Below, one piece after another: positions 6,504 to 15,250 of a DNA stretch of 62,989 nucleotides. The translations under genes were made by a program, and so were the position numbers. The DNA is from Planococcus sp. CP5-4_YE. Lineage in GTDB: Bacteria; Bacillota; Bacilli; Bacillales_A; Planococcaceae. Below the pieces are notes generated by a model. That model worked only from the letters and a program-made list of their open reading frames with translations. It ran no database searches and had not been told where the DNA came from. Position 1 is the stretch's first letter; each line of letters opens with the position of its first letter. Location of the stretch: NCBI RefSeq assembly GCF_019042655.1, contig NZ_JAHPZO010000018.1, positions 1 to 62,989 on the forward strand, read 5' to 3'.

Positions 6504-7730
6504 ATGACTGATACAAACACGAACCAAAAAAAGACAGCTATTCTAGGCTGGAGCATTCCAGCAATTGAAGCGATGGACAAATTGAAACGTCCTTATGTAG
6601 TGGTGGGGCCACCAGATTTCATCAGCTTTGCAAAAGAACATGATATCCCGTTTATCCCTTGGGATTTTGATCGCTTGAATGAAGGTTCAGACCATCTATA
6701 TGAGAAGTTGAGAGACATGGGCGTCAAGCTTTCCGTGCCGATTTACGAAGAGACGGTGGAATGGGCAGGTGTCTTGAATGCTAGGTTCTTTGACGATCCT
6801 CGTGTGTTCAACCGTTCACTCTTGCTCCGCGATAAAGGACTGATGAAACGTAAAGCGCAAATGTCGGGAATCAAAGTCGGTGTATTTGAAGAGGCTTATT
6901 CGAAAGACGACATTCACCGCTTCTTGAAACGCGTCAATGATGCATTGATCAAAATTGACGGAGACACCAATGACCCGATCCATATCAAACCGTTGAACAA
7001 GGCAGGCACAGTCGGGCATATGATGATCCAGGATGCCAACGACATCGATAAAATCGAAGTCCAGGAATTCCCTTATTTAATGGAAAGTCATTTGGACGGT
7101 CAGGAATTTTCTTGTGAAGTGTTCGTCCACGATGGGGAAATTAAATTCCTCAATATAACGGAATACGTCAAACTCGGGCATTCCAATTTTGTACCGGCTT
7201 CACCGGCTCTTGAAGAATGGCGTCCTCAAATTAAAGAACAGATTCAAAAGTTGATTGATTCATTCGAAATCAAATACGGTGTCATTCACCCGGAATATTT
7301 TATTTCCCATGATGGGACATTGAACTTCGGGGAAGTGGCAGCGCGCGTCCCTGGCGGACATATTTTCGATTTGATCGAACGTGCATATGGATTCAACGCT
7401 TTCCAAGCGCAAATCTTGTGCAGCGATCCCGATACAACTGCGGAAGAACTTGATGAGTTTTTCCCTGAAGAAGTTACTTCGGCGACAGGGTATGCTGGAA
7501 GTTTAATGGTTTACCCGCGGGTAAGACTGATTGAAAAATTGGACGTCCCAGGGGAATTGAAAACCGATTCCTATTTTGAAAAGCACGATTTGTTCATACC
7601 GGTCACATCCAAAGTGGCGGAACGTGTCGGATTCGGAAATCATTACGGGACATTGTTCTTTTTTGGGGACAATAGCGACCGCATGGAAGAGCTGCTGAAA
7701 ACTTACGAGAATTATGATTTTTATCATTAA
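6504..7730 (+). CDS. ATP-grasp domain protein, probable amide ligase
   Basis: A 408-residue cytosolic protein of the ATP-grasp fold. The N-terminal 100 residues form a Rossmann-like preATP-grasp domain (KKTAILGWSIPAIEAMDKL). The ATP-binding lysine is in HIKPLNKAGTVGHMMIQ, the adenine-contact strand is VQEFPYLMESHLDG with EFSCEVFVHDGEIKFLN, and the metal-binding Glu/Asn-like site is IHPEYFISHDGTLNFGEVA followed by ARVPGGHI. This last motif resembles the L-amino-acid ligase and carnosine synthase branch, which joins a carboxylate to an amine through an acyl phosphate. The substrate is unknown. It has its own promoter, a GGAG site, and lies 18 bp before the partner gene at 7749. Confidence 0.88.
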   Translation: MTDTNTNQKKTAILGWSIPAIEAMDKLKRPYVVVGPPDFISFAKEHDIPFIPWDFDRLNEGSDHLYEKLRDMGVKLSVPIYEETVEWAGVLNARFFDDPRVFNRSLLLRDKGLMKRKAQMSGIKVGVFEEAYSKDDIHRFLKRVNDALIKIDGDTNDPIHIKPLNKAGTVGHMMIQDANDIDKIEVQEFPYLMESHLDGQEFSCEVFVHDGEIKFLNITEYVKLGHSNFVPASPALEEWRPQIKEQIQKLIDSFEIKYGVIHPEYFISHDGTLNFGEVAARVPGGHIFDLIERAYGFNAFQAQILCSDPDTTAEELDEFFPEEVTSATGYAGSLMVYPRVRLIEKLDVPGELKTDSYFEKHDLFIPVTSKVAERVGFGNHYGTLFFFGDNSDRMEELLKTYENYDFYH

Positions 7731-7748
7731 AAATTTGGGGGTATACCA

Positions 7749-9713
7749 ATGGCGACTGAAGCATCTACTTTAAAAGAAAAATTTGGGCAAGCCCTCCGTA
7801 CGCTAGAAGAGGCAAAGCCGTTTGCGAAAAGCATGTACCAAACGGAAGTTTTCCAGCTGGCTACGGAGCTTGCTGGAACTGATGAAGGATTGGAGATGCT
7901 TTACGAGTACGCGTCGGATTTCGATAAGGCCGGAGTGTTCAACGGTGGCCCTTGGACAGAAGCGGAAAATCTGGAACCCGCATTTGTCGGTGGCTCACTT
8001 CATGTGAAGGGCTTGAATTCAGTTGTGGAATTGATGAGCGAATTGCGCATGCTGTCAATTTCGGAGGGCCAATATACCCACGAAAAAGTGTCGCCTGAAG
8101 AAGCCTCCGCATTTTTAAACGAGGTTTTGGCCTTGAATTTGGATCTGTTGTTCCCAGCAGAGACAGAAGAAGCGCGTGTAGAAGGCGGAGGCGCCCATTT
8201 AGAGCGCGGAGAACGGTTATTCCGTTTCCTTGGAGGCAAGCTTTCTTATCAAGCGGTAGCGCACAAGCTCGTCGAAGAAATCGAGCGGCTGACGGTTCAG
8301 CGGCCAATCATGGTTGACCGAATTGTTTCCATGATTGATGCAGCAACCCAAATGGTCAGTGAAGAAATCGAAGATACGACGAGGGAAACATTGCATTATT
8401 TCGAAAAAGCAGTTACGGCCCCTACCGCATTAAGCGAACAGGAGCCTGATTTAAAGGCCTACCGTAAAAAGTTAGCAGAATCAGATGCGGAAACCTTGCA
8501 GCATGAAGCGCATCAATACGCAGAATCCATGAACAAGACCGGATTGGTCGCTCCGATTGCCGCTATTTACCTGCGCTATATCAATAGAAGCAATCCGGAT
8601 TTGATTCCTGAATTTTTGGATCTATCCGAAATGGGAAGAGCCAGTTTCAATGCCAACCAAGCATTGGTCCAGGATATGGTCCAGTTTGCTATTTATCCTC
8701 AAACCAGCCGTGTCATCTATGGACTATCGCGCATGCTCGACCGCGGTGTCTTGACGCAGGAGCCGCTAATCCCCGGTATTCGCAGGCTGTTTGATATCGA
8801 CATTCGACCGGAAGTGAAGAAACGCATTCTGCGCCCTGAATTCCGCAAAGGCGGTCTCACAGGCAATGGTGTACTGATTGGCGGCGTCATATCGGTTCTC
8901 GGACAACCGCTCGGAATCGGGCAAGGCTTGAATCCGACTTGCCAATCGGCTCGTGCCATCAGTTTATGGTCTCAACACGGAATTTCGCAGTTGTTGGATT
9001 ATGTTGCGAGAGCGGTTCGAGAAAACGACATAGACATGATTTTTGAAGGGGAGGAAATCCACTCTAATGTCATTGAAGACGGCGTAGCGGCAGAGATCCA
9101 TCATGAACTCGATCCTGTCTCCAGCGTCCTCGTGCCGCATCTCGATAAAATCTACAACGAAATGATGAAGAAAACCTTCCTGCGTGGGGAAGACGGCCAT
9201 AAATGGGTCAATCCTGAATTTTACGGCGAATGGATACCGCGGGGCTTTGCGAATATCATCGATCCACTCACCGGTTTTGTGACGGATTATGATGCATTCG
9301 TCCGCCTGTTCTACGCGACGCACCATCCGGATTATAATGAAGGATATGAAATGATCTATCCGAATCCAGTCGGTATTTACATCACCAATGTGCATGGCAA
9401 ACTGCTCGGGCTTCATGCAGTATCCATACAACGCGTTGCTGAGGATCCATATGATGAATACCGGATCTATTTCTATAACCCGAACAATGACAGTGGCCAA
9501 AATTGGGGCCAGGGGATAGAGACCAGCGTGTCAGGACATGGTGAACTGGAAGGAGAGTCATCCTTGCCGTTCCATCAGTTCGTTGCACGGATGTACGCAT
9601 TCCATTACAATCCTTATGAACAAGGCGATACGTATATGGTAGAAGAAAGTGACGTCGACCAAGTCGAAAAATTAGCCCGTGAAAGCTGGGGCCAGACTTA
9701 TACATGGTCGTGA
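7749..9713 (+). CDS. Large protein with papain-like Cys/His/Asn centre, unknown function
   Basis: A 654-residue protein without signal peptide or membrane segment, encoded directly after the ATP-grasp gene. The first 350 residues are mostly helical and unrecognised. From residue 380 there is GVLIGGVISVLGQPLG, then GLNPTCQSARAISLWSQHG (candidate nucleophilic Cys near 400 at the start of a helix). Farther on comes HGKLLGLHAVSIQRV (candidate His) and YRIYFYNPNNDSGQNWG (candidate Asn). The order Cys-His-Asn with a helix after Cys is that of papain and transglutaminase-fold enzymes. I infer an amidase, peptidase or acyl transferase paired with the ligase. It ends at its own terminator, so the operon has just these two genes. 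Confidence 0.7.
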   Translation: MATEASTLKEKFGQALRTLEEAKPFAKSMYQTEVFQLATELAGTDEGLEMLYEYASDFDKAGVFNGGPWTEAENLEPAFVGGSLHVKGLNSVVELMSELRMLSISEGQYTHEKVSPEEASAFLNEVLALNLDLLFPAETEEARVEGGGAHLERGERLFRFLGGKLSYQAVAHKLVEEIERLTVQRPIMVDRIVSMIDAATQMVSEEIEDTTRETLHYFEKAVTAPTALSEQEPDLKAYRKKLAESDAETLQHEAHQYAESMNKTGLVAPIAAIYLRYINRSNPDLIPEFLDLSEMGRASFNANQALVQDMVQFAIYPQTSRVIYGLSRMLDRGVLTQEPLIPGIRRLFDIDIRPEVKKRILRPEFRKGGLTGNGVLIGGVISVLGQPLGIGQGLNPTCQSARAISLWSQHGISQLLDYVARAVRENDIDMIFEGEEIHSNVIEDGVAAEIHHELDPVSSVLVPHLDKIYNEMMKKTFLRGEDGHKWVNPEFYGEWIPRGFANIIDPLTGFVTDYDAFVRLFYATHHPDYNEGYEMIYPNPVGIYITNVHGKLLGLHAVSIQRVAEDPYDEYRIYFYNPNNDSGQNWGQGIETSVSGHGELEGESSLPFHQFVARMYAFHYNPYEQGDTYMVEESDVDQVEKLARESWGQTYTWS

Positions 9714-9725
9714 ATCCATAAAAAA

Positions 9726-9756
9726 GAAGACCCAGGAAAAATTCCTGGGTCTTTTG
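9726..9756. terminator. Bidirectional terminator after the ATP-grasp operon
   Basis: AAGACCCAGGAA pairs with TTCCTGGGTCTT and is flanked by A and T runs. It also serves the convergent cold-shock gene. Confidence 0.9.
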
Positions 9757-9768
9757 CTATTTCAATTT

Positions 9769-9975
9769 TTACGGTTGGTCCTGCGCAACGTTTGCTGCTT
9801 GTGGCCCGCGATTGCCATCGATGATATCGAACGAGACGGCTGCGCCTTCTTGCAGCGATCGGAAACCATCACCTTGGATGCCGGTAAAATGGACGAAAAC
9901 ATCATCACCGTTGTCACATTCAATAAAGCCATAGCCTTTTTCTGAATTGAACCATTTCACAATTCCGTGGTGCAT
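9769..9975 (-). CDS. Cold-shock domain protein
   Basis: A 68-residue CspA-type OB-fold RNA chaperone. RNP1 is KGYGFIE, RNP2 is VFVHFTGI, and the C-terminal [10 protein letters not shown] is standard. It binds single-stranded RNA to melt structure. The site AGGGGGAAGG precedes the ATG. A promoter is visible at 10037-10065, giving only about a 55-nt leader, much shorter than the leader of the paralogue at 48066. That suggests a different mode of control. Confidence 0.95.
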   Translation of the reverse strand: MHHGIVKWFNSEKGYGFIECDNGDDVFVHFTGIQGDGFRSLQEGAAVSFDIIDGNRGPQAANVAQDQP

Positions 9976-10036
9976 GGACCTTCCCCCTAATATTCAGATT
10001 GTCGAACCCTCAGCCGTAAAGCCAATGGATGGCTTA

Positions 10037-10065
10037 ACTATACATGATGGTGCATATAAGGTCAA
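10037..10065 (-). promoter_or_regulatory. Sigma-A promoter of the cold-shock gene
   Basis: On the minus strand TTGACC (10060-10065) and TATAGT (10037-10042) are 17 bp apart, a strong match. Confidence 0.72.
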
Positions 10066-10137
10066 TACGGCGATGGGGCGCCGTTTCGACCCGTTTCACG
10101 TTATAATGGGAACAGAACACCTTAAAGGAGAGAATCC

Positions 10138-10773
10138 ATGAATCCCCAAGTAATAGCGGACTGCCGCATGAAAGTAAAAATCATCTATGAACAGTTTGAT
10201 GCGAGCCACGATTGGCAGCACATCGAGCGGGTGCTGGAAAACGCTCGCCATATCGGGCAAGCAGAAGGCGGCCACCAAGCGATAATCGAGCTTGCCGTGC
10301 TATTGCATGACGTCTCTGATCCGAAATACAAAAAACCAGGAGAAGATCCGGAACAAGAAATCCTTCAGAAGCTCGAGTTGACAGATACCGAGCGCGGCGA
10401 GATTCGCTCGATCATCCGGACCGTTTCCTTTAAAGGTGGAACGAATGATGAGCCAGAAACGCTTGAAGGCAGAATCGTCCGTGATGCCGACCGGCTTGAT
10501 GCCATCGGCGCGATCGGCATCGCTAGAACTTTTGCTTATGGCGGGGCAAAAGGCCGTAAATTGTATGACCGAGACGAACAAGCACGCACCCAAATGACCG
10601 AAAGTGAATACCGGAGCGGCGATACGAGCAGCGTGACGCATTTTTATGAAAAACTTTTGCTGTTAAAAGAGCTCATGGTGACCGATAGCGGAAAGCAAAT
10701 GGCTGAAGAACGCCACCGATTTATGCTATCCTTTCTAGAGCAACTACAAAACGAAACGGATGGGAAAAAATGA
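10138..10773 (+). CDS. ypgQ: HD-domain phosphohydrolase, YpgQ
   Basis: A 211-residue HD-superfamily protein. The metal site is seen as SHDWQHIERV (first His), VLLHDVSDPKY (HD pair near residues 57-58) and VRDADRLDAIGAIG (last Asp). It matches B. subtilis YpgQ, reported as a divalent-metal-dependent nucleotide pyrophosphohydrolase. A TATAAT box lies at 10102-10107. The ribosome site is AAAGGAG. The stop overlaps the start of the ABC-F gene by 4 bp. Confidence 0.9.
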   Translation: MNPQVIADCRMKVKIIYEQFDASHDWQHIERVLENARHIGQAEGGHQAIIELAVLLHDVSDPKYKKPGEDPEQEILQKLELTDTERGEIRSIIRTVSFKGGTNDEPETLEGRIVRDADRLDAIGAIGIARTFAYGGAKGRKLYDRDEQARTQMTESEYRSGDTSSVTHFYEKLLLLKELMVTDSGKQMAEERHRFMLSFLEQLQNETDGKK

Positions 10774-12662
10774 GCCACTTACACGTAACAAACTTAAGCA
10801 AATCAGTGGGGGTCAAAACCCTCTTCACCAATGTTGAATTTTCGCTGTACCCGGGAGAACGCGCCGGCTTGATCGGCGTCAACGGCACCGGCAAGTCGAC
10901 CCTTTTGTCGATTTTAGCAGGAGATCTTGAATCCGACACGATGGAAATGGACCATCCGAAAAAATACCGGATTACTTATTTGATGCAGGAGCCTGAGTTC
11001 GATGAATCATTGACTGTTCTTGAGACTGTCTTCTCCGGCGACTCGCCGTTGCTTGCGCTCAATCGTTCGTATGAAAAAGCGCTGCAGAACATGATCGCCG
11101 ACTCCGGATCTGAGCAATTGCAAGAAGAATTGATGAAAATCCAGGAAGGCATGGAACGTGAAAATGCCTGGGACATCAACGCTTTGGCCAAAACGGCGTT
11201 GACCAAGCTTGGCATCGATATGTACGATCAGCAAATCAGCGAATTGTCCGGCGGCCAGCGCAAACGAGTAGCGCTCGCGAAAGCCTTGATCGAACCGGCC
11301 GACTTGATTCTCTTGGATGAGCCGACCAACCATTTGGACGCAGGCTCTACTGAATGGCTGCAGGAAACGCTTCTGCGCATGAACAGCGCCATGCTGTTCG
11401 TGACGCATGACCGTTACTTCCTCGATGCCGTCTCGACGCATATCTTTGAGCTGGCGGATCAGACGATGTACACACACAAAGGAAACTACGGCGATTACCT
11501 GGAAGCGAGAGCCGTAAGAGAAGAAATGGCCGAAGCTACAAAACAGAAGATGCACAACCGTTTCCGCTCGGAGCTGAAATGGATCCGCCGCGGCGCGAAA
11601 GCCCGCAGCACGAAACAAAAAGCACGCATCCAGCGTTTTGACCAGTTATCGGAAGACCTTCAATCAACGTCGGATAACACGAGCCTTGAATTGTCGATGC
11701 AAAGCCAACGACTCGGCAAGAAAATCATTGAAGGGGAAAATTTGGCCGTTTCTTACGGCGATCGCGAGATTTTCCATTCCTTCGACTTTCTATTACAAGG
11801 CGGCGATCGCATCGGCATCGTCGGCCCGAACGGCGCAGGCAAATCGACATTGATGAAATTAATCGCCGGCGACTTGGAAGCGACAAGCGGCACACTGGAC
11901 TACGGCAGCACCGTCAAGATCGCACATTTCACACAGCGCTTGCCGGAAATGGACGAATCCCAGCGCATGATCGAATATATCCAGGAAGTCTCGAGCGATT
12001 TTGAAGCGGAAAAAGGCGTACGTCTGTCTGCGACTCAAATGCTCGAACGATTCCTGTTTCCGTCGAATGCTCACGGCACCTTGATCGGCAAATTGTCAGG
12101 AGGCGAGCGCAAGCGCTTGTACTTGCTGAAATTGTTGATGGAAAAACCGAATATTTTGATGCTGGATGAGCCGACGAATGATTTGGATATCCAAACTTTA
12201 TCCGTCCTAGAAGACTTTTTGGAGAATTTCCCGGGGGTCGTCTTAACCATTTCCCACGACCGCTTTTTCCTTGACCGGATCGCCAAAAAGCTATGGACGC
12301 TTGGCAGCGGAACGATCGACGAATACCAAGGACTCTATACGGACTGGCTGAAAGAAAAAAAGCCGGTAGTTGAGCCGCAAGCTGTTACTGCGGCAAATGA
12401 TACAACGGCTGCAGACTCTGCACTGCAGGCACCCGAAAAAAAGAAGAAGATGAGTTTCCTCGAGAAAAAAGAGTATGATGGCATATTGGATGAAATTGCG
12501 GAAGTGGAAGAGAAAATCGAACAGACCGAAGCCCAAATGTCCAAGGCCGGCTCTGATTTTGATAAATTGCAGGAATTGACCGACCAAATCGATGCTTATA
12601 CCGCCCGATACGATGAATTGATTGAACGGTGGAGCTATTTGCAGGAACTGGCAGAAGCGTAA
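10770..12662 (+). CDS. yfmR: ABC-F family ATPase, YfmR/Uup-like
   Basis: A 630-residue soluble protein with two ABC ATPase domains. The first has Walker A GVNGTGKST (residue 37 onward), signature LSGGQRKRVALAKAL and Walker B LILLDEPTNHLD. The second has Walker A GPNGAGKST, signature LSGGERKRLYLLKLL and ILMLDEPTNDLD. A linker of about 80 residues and a C-terminal coiled coil (residues 555-625) are the Uup/YfmR layout. YfmR acts on ribosomes and helps peptide-bond formation at difficult sequences such as polyproline. There are no membrane helices, so it is not a transporter. It sits between ypgQ and ypgR, which are neighbours in B. subtilis. Confidence 0.93.
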   Translation: MSHLHVTNLSKSVGVKTLFTNVEFSLYPGERAGLIGVNGTGKSTLLSILAGDLESDTMEMDHPKKYRITYLMQEPEFDESLTVLETVFSGDSPLLALNRSYEKALQNMIADSGSEQLQEELMKIQEGMERENAWDINALAKTALTKLGIDMYDQQISELSGGQRKRVALAKALIEPADLILLDEPTNHLDAGSTEWLQETLLRMNSAMLFVTHDRYFLDAVSTHIFELADQTMYTHKGNYGDYLEARAVREEMAEATKQKMHNRFRSELKWIRRGAKARSTKQKARIQRFDQLSEDLQSTSDNTSLELSMQSQRLGKKIIEGENLAVSYGDREIFHSFDFLLQGGDRIGIVGPNGAGKSTLMKLIAGDLEATSGTLDYGSTVKIAHFTQRLPEMDESQRMIEYIQEVSSDFEAEKGVRLSATQMLERFLFPSNAHGTLIGKLSGGERKRLYLLKLLMEKPNILMLDEPTNDLDIQTLSVLEDFLENFPGVVLTISHDRFFLDRIAKKLWTLGSGTIDEYQGLYTDWLKEKKPVVEPQAVTAANDTTAADSALQAPEKKKKMSFLEKKEYDGILDEIAEVEEKIEQTEAQMSKAGSDFDKLQELTDQIDAYTARYDELIERWSYLQELAEA

Positions 12663-12682
12663 TTTATACAGGAGGGGTTATC

Positions 12683-13813
12683 TTGAAAATACTAGCGATT
12701 GAACCGACACCAAGCCCGAATACGATGAAAGTAATCATCGACCAGGAATTGCCGTTCGGGAAAAGCCATAATTACAAGAAAGACCAGCTTGAAGGAGCAC
12801 CGAAAGAAGTGCAGGAAATCATGGCAATTGATGGCGTCAAAGGCGTCTATCATGTCGCGGATTTCCTTGCAGTCGAACGCAACGCGAAATCCGACTGGGA
12901 AGGCATTCTTGCGGATGTGCGCCGCGTCTTCGGCGAAGGCAATGGCTCCGAGGAAGAACTCGAGATCGATGAGCATTTCGGCGAAGTGTATGTTCATGTC
13001 CAGGAATTCAAAGGTATTCCGTTGCAAGTAAAAGTGTTCGATTCGCAATCGGAAGAGCGCTTTGCGATGCCGGAACGTTTTGTGCAGGCGATGAACAAAG
13101 TCATGGATCCAACCGATGAAAACTTCATTTTCCAGCGCAAATGGGCAGATTACGGCGTCCGCTACGGCGAGAAAGCAGAAATTGGCCAAAGCATCGTCGA
13201 AGAAATCGAAGCGGCTTACCCTGACGATCGCCTCGAATCCTTGACGAGCAAAACCGAATCGAATGAAGCGGCTGGCAAAATCAATAAACGCAGAGTGTCG
13301 CTGGAAGAATTCGACGCACCGGATTGGGAGACGCGCTTCCAATTGCTCGGCCAACTCGTCGAAGCAGATCTTGAGGATTTGCCGCTATTAGGCAAGGCAT
13401 TGGAAGATGACAAGATGTCGATCCGCCGCCAAGCAGCCATCTACCTCGGCGACATCGATGACGAAGCGGTCGTTCCTTACGCAGAACAGGCGATGAGAGA
13501 CAAATCATGGGCAGTCCGCCGCACAGCAGGCGACACCATCAGCGACCTTGGTTTCGAAGCGTTCGAACCGATCATGATCGAAACCTTGAAAGACAAGAAC
13601 AAGCTCGTGCGCTGGCGTGCTGCGATGTTCTTGTATGAAACGGGGACAGAACGAGCGCTTCCGGCACTTAAGGAAGCGGAAAATGATCCTGAGTTCGAAG
13701 TGAAGCTCCAGATCAAGATGGCGATCGCCCGCATCGAACAAGGCGAAGAAGCGCGCGGTTCGGTATGGAAGCAAATGACCGAAGCCCGCCAGACGATGAA
13801 AGACAATAAGTGA
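12683..13813 (+). CDS. ypgR: CvfC/YpgR family protein, NifU-like N-domain plus HEAT repeats
   Basis: A 376-residue protein. Residues 1-90 (EPTPSPNTMKVIIDQ) are the NifU N-terminal-like domain seen in iron-sulfur scaffold relatives. Residues 210-370 are HEAT-type helical repeats, with repeated DKMSIRRQAAIYLGD, KSWAVRRTAGD and NKLVRWRAAMFLYE units. The family includes the staphylococcal conserved virulence factor C and B. subtilis YpgR. The exact role is unknown. The TTG at 12683 is chosen because AGGAGGGG lies seven bases upstream. It follows yfmR by 20 bp and probably belongs to the same operon. Confidence 0.88.
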   Translation: MKILAIEPTPSPNTMKVIIDQELPFGKSHNYKKDQLEGAPKEVQEIMAIDGVKGVYHVADFLAVERNAKSDWEGILADVRRVFGEGNGSEEELEIDEHFGEVYVHVQEFKGIPLQVKVFDSQSEERFAMPERFVQAMNKVMDPTDENFIFQRKWADYGVRYGEKAEIGQSIVEEIEAAYPDDRLESLTSKTESNEAAGKINKRRVSLEEFDAPDWETRFQLLGQLVEADLEDLPLLGKALEDDKMSIRRQAAIYLGDIDDEAVVPYAEQAMRDKSWAVRRTAGDTISDLGFEAFEPIMIETLKDKNKLVRWRAAMFLYETGTERALPALKEAENDPEFEVKLQIKMAIARIEQGEEARGSVWKQMTEARQTMKDNK

Positions 13814-13818
13814 TTTAG

Positions 13819-14030
13819 ACTCACAAGAAATTTATAAGCCTGTTTTCCGAAGCTTACCGCTCGCTTTCCGTGGGCTCGCGTCCAAGCCTCCTCAGTCGCT
13901 CTGCGCCTTGCGGGGTCTCGGCCGTCTCGCTGATCCACAGGAGTCGAGCGGACGCTTCTACAAACACTAAAATATTTCATTGATTGTTTTTGTTAAGGCT
14001 TCTGCTTTCTATGAATTCTTGAATGTGTCA
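13819..14030. repeat. MITE-like repeat, copy 1 (diverged ends)
   Basis: The GC-rich core at about 13847-13957 is nearly identical, inverted, to 21697-21815. The right-hand flank (CAAACACTAAAATATTTCAT, then TTGATTG) is a diverged form of the arm found in the two other copies. The outer ends (AAGAAATT near 13824 and TTCTTGAATGTGTCAG near 14013-14028) are weak matches to the family ends. No terminator copies flank it. With its decayed ends it is probably the oldest copy. It occupies most of the gap between ypgR and the gene at 14126. Confidence 0.72.
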
Positions 14031-14125
14031 GCGTTGTATCAATACACTAAGCGTGAAAGAAATGTTTCCCGCCTGCTTCCTTGAGGTAAAGAGCAATACG
14101 ACGCTTTACTTGGAGGAGAGAGAAT

Positions 14126-14428
14126 ATGGCTGAAAAACAAGTGTATTCAATAGAAGTCCTATGCCGCGGCAAATACGAATCGTGGGAATTTGAAAAAGAA
14201 GAAGAGCGCGACAGGTTCTATGAGTCAGTGAAGAAAAAATTCGCTGATCATGCGTTCGAACAAGAACCGACAGATGTGGAAGATACGGAAATTCTGCAGC
14301 TGAGCGCCAATTCCATGCATATCGACGATGAAGGCGAAGTGGACCAGAAAATGCGCTATGACTGGTTCCATTACGATAGTTTCGGGGATATGCTGTCGTA
14401 TATCAACGGACAATATAAGAACAAATAA
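14126..14428 (+). CDS. Conserved-looking acidic protein of unknown function
   Basis: A 100-residue, highly charged cytosolic protein starting MAEKQVYSIEVLCRGKYESW. No signal, helix bundle or known motif is apparent. An EEERDRFYESVKKKF helix is followed by an acidic stretch (TDVEDTEILQLSAN) and a C-terminal FHYDSFGDMLSYINGQYKNK. The start has a strong GGAGGAGAGAG site. It stands alone between a repeat and a terminator. Confidence 0.7.
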   Translation: MAEKQVYSIEVLCRGKYESWEFEKEEERDRFYESVKKKFADHAFEQEPTDVEDTEILQLSANSMHIDDEGEVDQKMRYDWFHYDSFGDMLSYINGQYKNK

Positions 14429-14444
14429 GAAATGAATACGAATA

Positions 14445-14489
14445 AAAAAAGTCGGTCGCTTGTGGAATTCACAAGCGGCCGACTTTTTC
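14445..14489. terminator. Terminator with long stem
   Basis: AGTCGGTCGCTTGTG pairs with CACAAGCGGCCGACT over 15 bp with one wobble and is followed by TTTTT. It ends the gene at 14126 and may also act for the convergent channel gene. Confidence 0.92.
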
Positions 14490-14522
14490 TTATGCTTAGA
14501 GGTATAAGCTTCTAGAGGCATA

Positions 14523-15221
14523 TCATTCCATTTTTTTCTTTAGATAGTTCTGGATGAGCTGGTGGTCTTCTGCAGTCAGTTTTTCGATTTTTTTGATCGA
14601 ATTGACGATATCGAGCACGTGGTCTTCTTCCATTGCTCGCCTGCGGGAGGCGAAATAGGCAGAAATGGCGCTGGTAAACGTTCCGATAATACCAATTCCG
14701 ACAAACATCAAAATAGCTGCCAGCAAGCGCCCGACACCGGTTTCTGGGGTGATATCGCCATATCCGACAGTCGTAATCGTCACGATCGCCCACCAGATGG
14801 CATCGGTGTAATTAACGATTTGGGGTTCGATTAGGATCATTGGGATTGGCACGAGAAAAATCAAAATGACCGCGAAAATCAGCAGCTTTTCCAAGCCATT
14901 CGTTTTTAAGACGGCATACACAGGCCTTAAAAAGCGGGGGAGGATGCCCCATAATTTCAACATCCGGAAAAACATGAAAAAGCGCGCCGCCTGATAAATC
15001 GCATCCAGCGGAATAATGGCGATTAATTCGAGCGGATGCGATTTAATAAAATACCATTTGCGTTCAGCGGCAAAAAAGCGGATGAAATAATCAACGAAGA
15101 AAATCCCCCAGATGATCCAATGAACCAAGGTGAAACGTTCATTGGAAACGAGCGCAATGATGACGGAAACGATTACCAGCACGAACAGAAAAGACTCATA
15201 AAATAAATTGCGTAATTTCAT
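14523..15221 (-). CDS. Six-helix potassium channel
   Basis: A 232-residue voltage-gated-type potassium channel subunit. Six hydrophobic segments are visible, with S4-like basic residues (FFMFFRMLKLWGILPRFLR). The pore loop ITTVGYGDITPETG carries the TVGYGD selectivity filter. A cytosolic tail of about 40 residues (RRRAMEEDHVLDIVNSIKK) may be a coiled coil for tetramerisation. There is no RCK or cyclic-nucleotide domain. A GGGGGATT site precedes ATG. It is a single gene. Confidence 0.9.
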   Translation of the reverse strand: MKLRNLFYESFLFVLVIVSVIIALVSNERFTLVHWIIWGIFFVDYFIRFFAAERKWYFIKSHPLELIAIIPLDAIYQAARFFMFFRMLKLWGILPRFLRPVYAVLKTNGLEKLLIFAVILIFLVPIPMILIEPQIVNYTDAIWWAIVTITTVGYGDITPETGVGRLLAAILMFVGIGIIGTFTSAISAYFASRRRAMEEDHVLDIVNSIKKIEKLTAEDHQLIQNYLKKKME

Positions 15222-15250
15222 GTTAATCCCCCTTTAATTTAAAACAGGAA

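Noticed and set aside
12692..13354. 220-codon open frame antisense to ypgR
   Set aside because: Phe/Arg-rich shadow of the coding strand without start signals.
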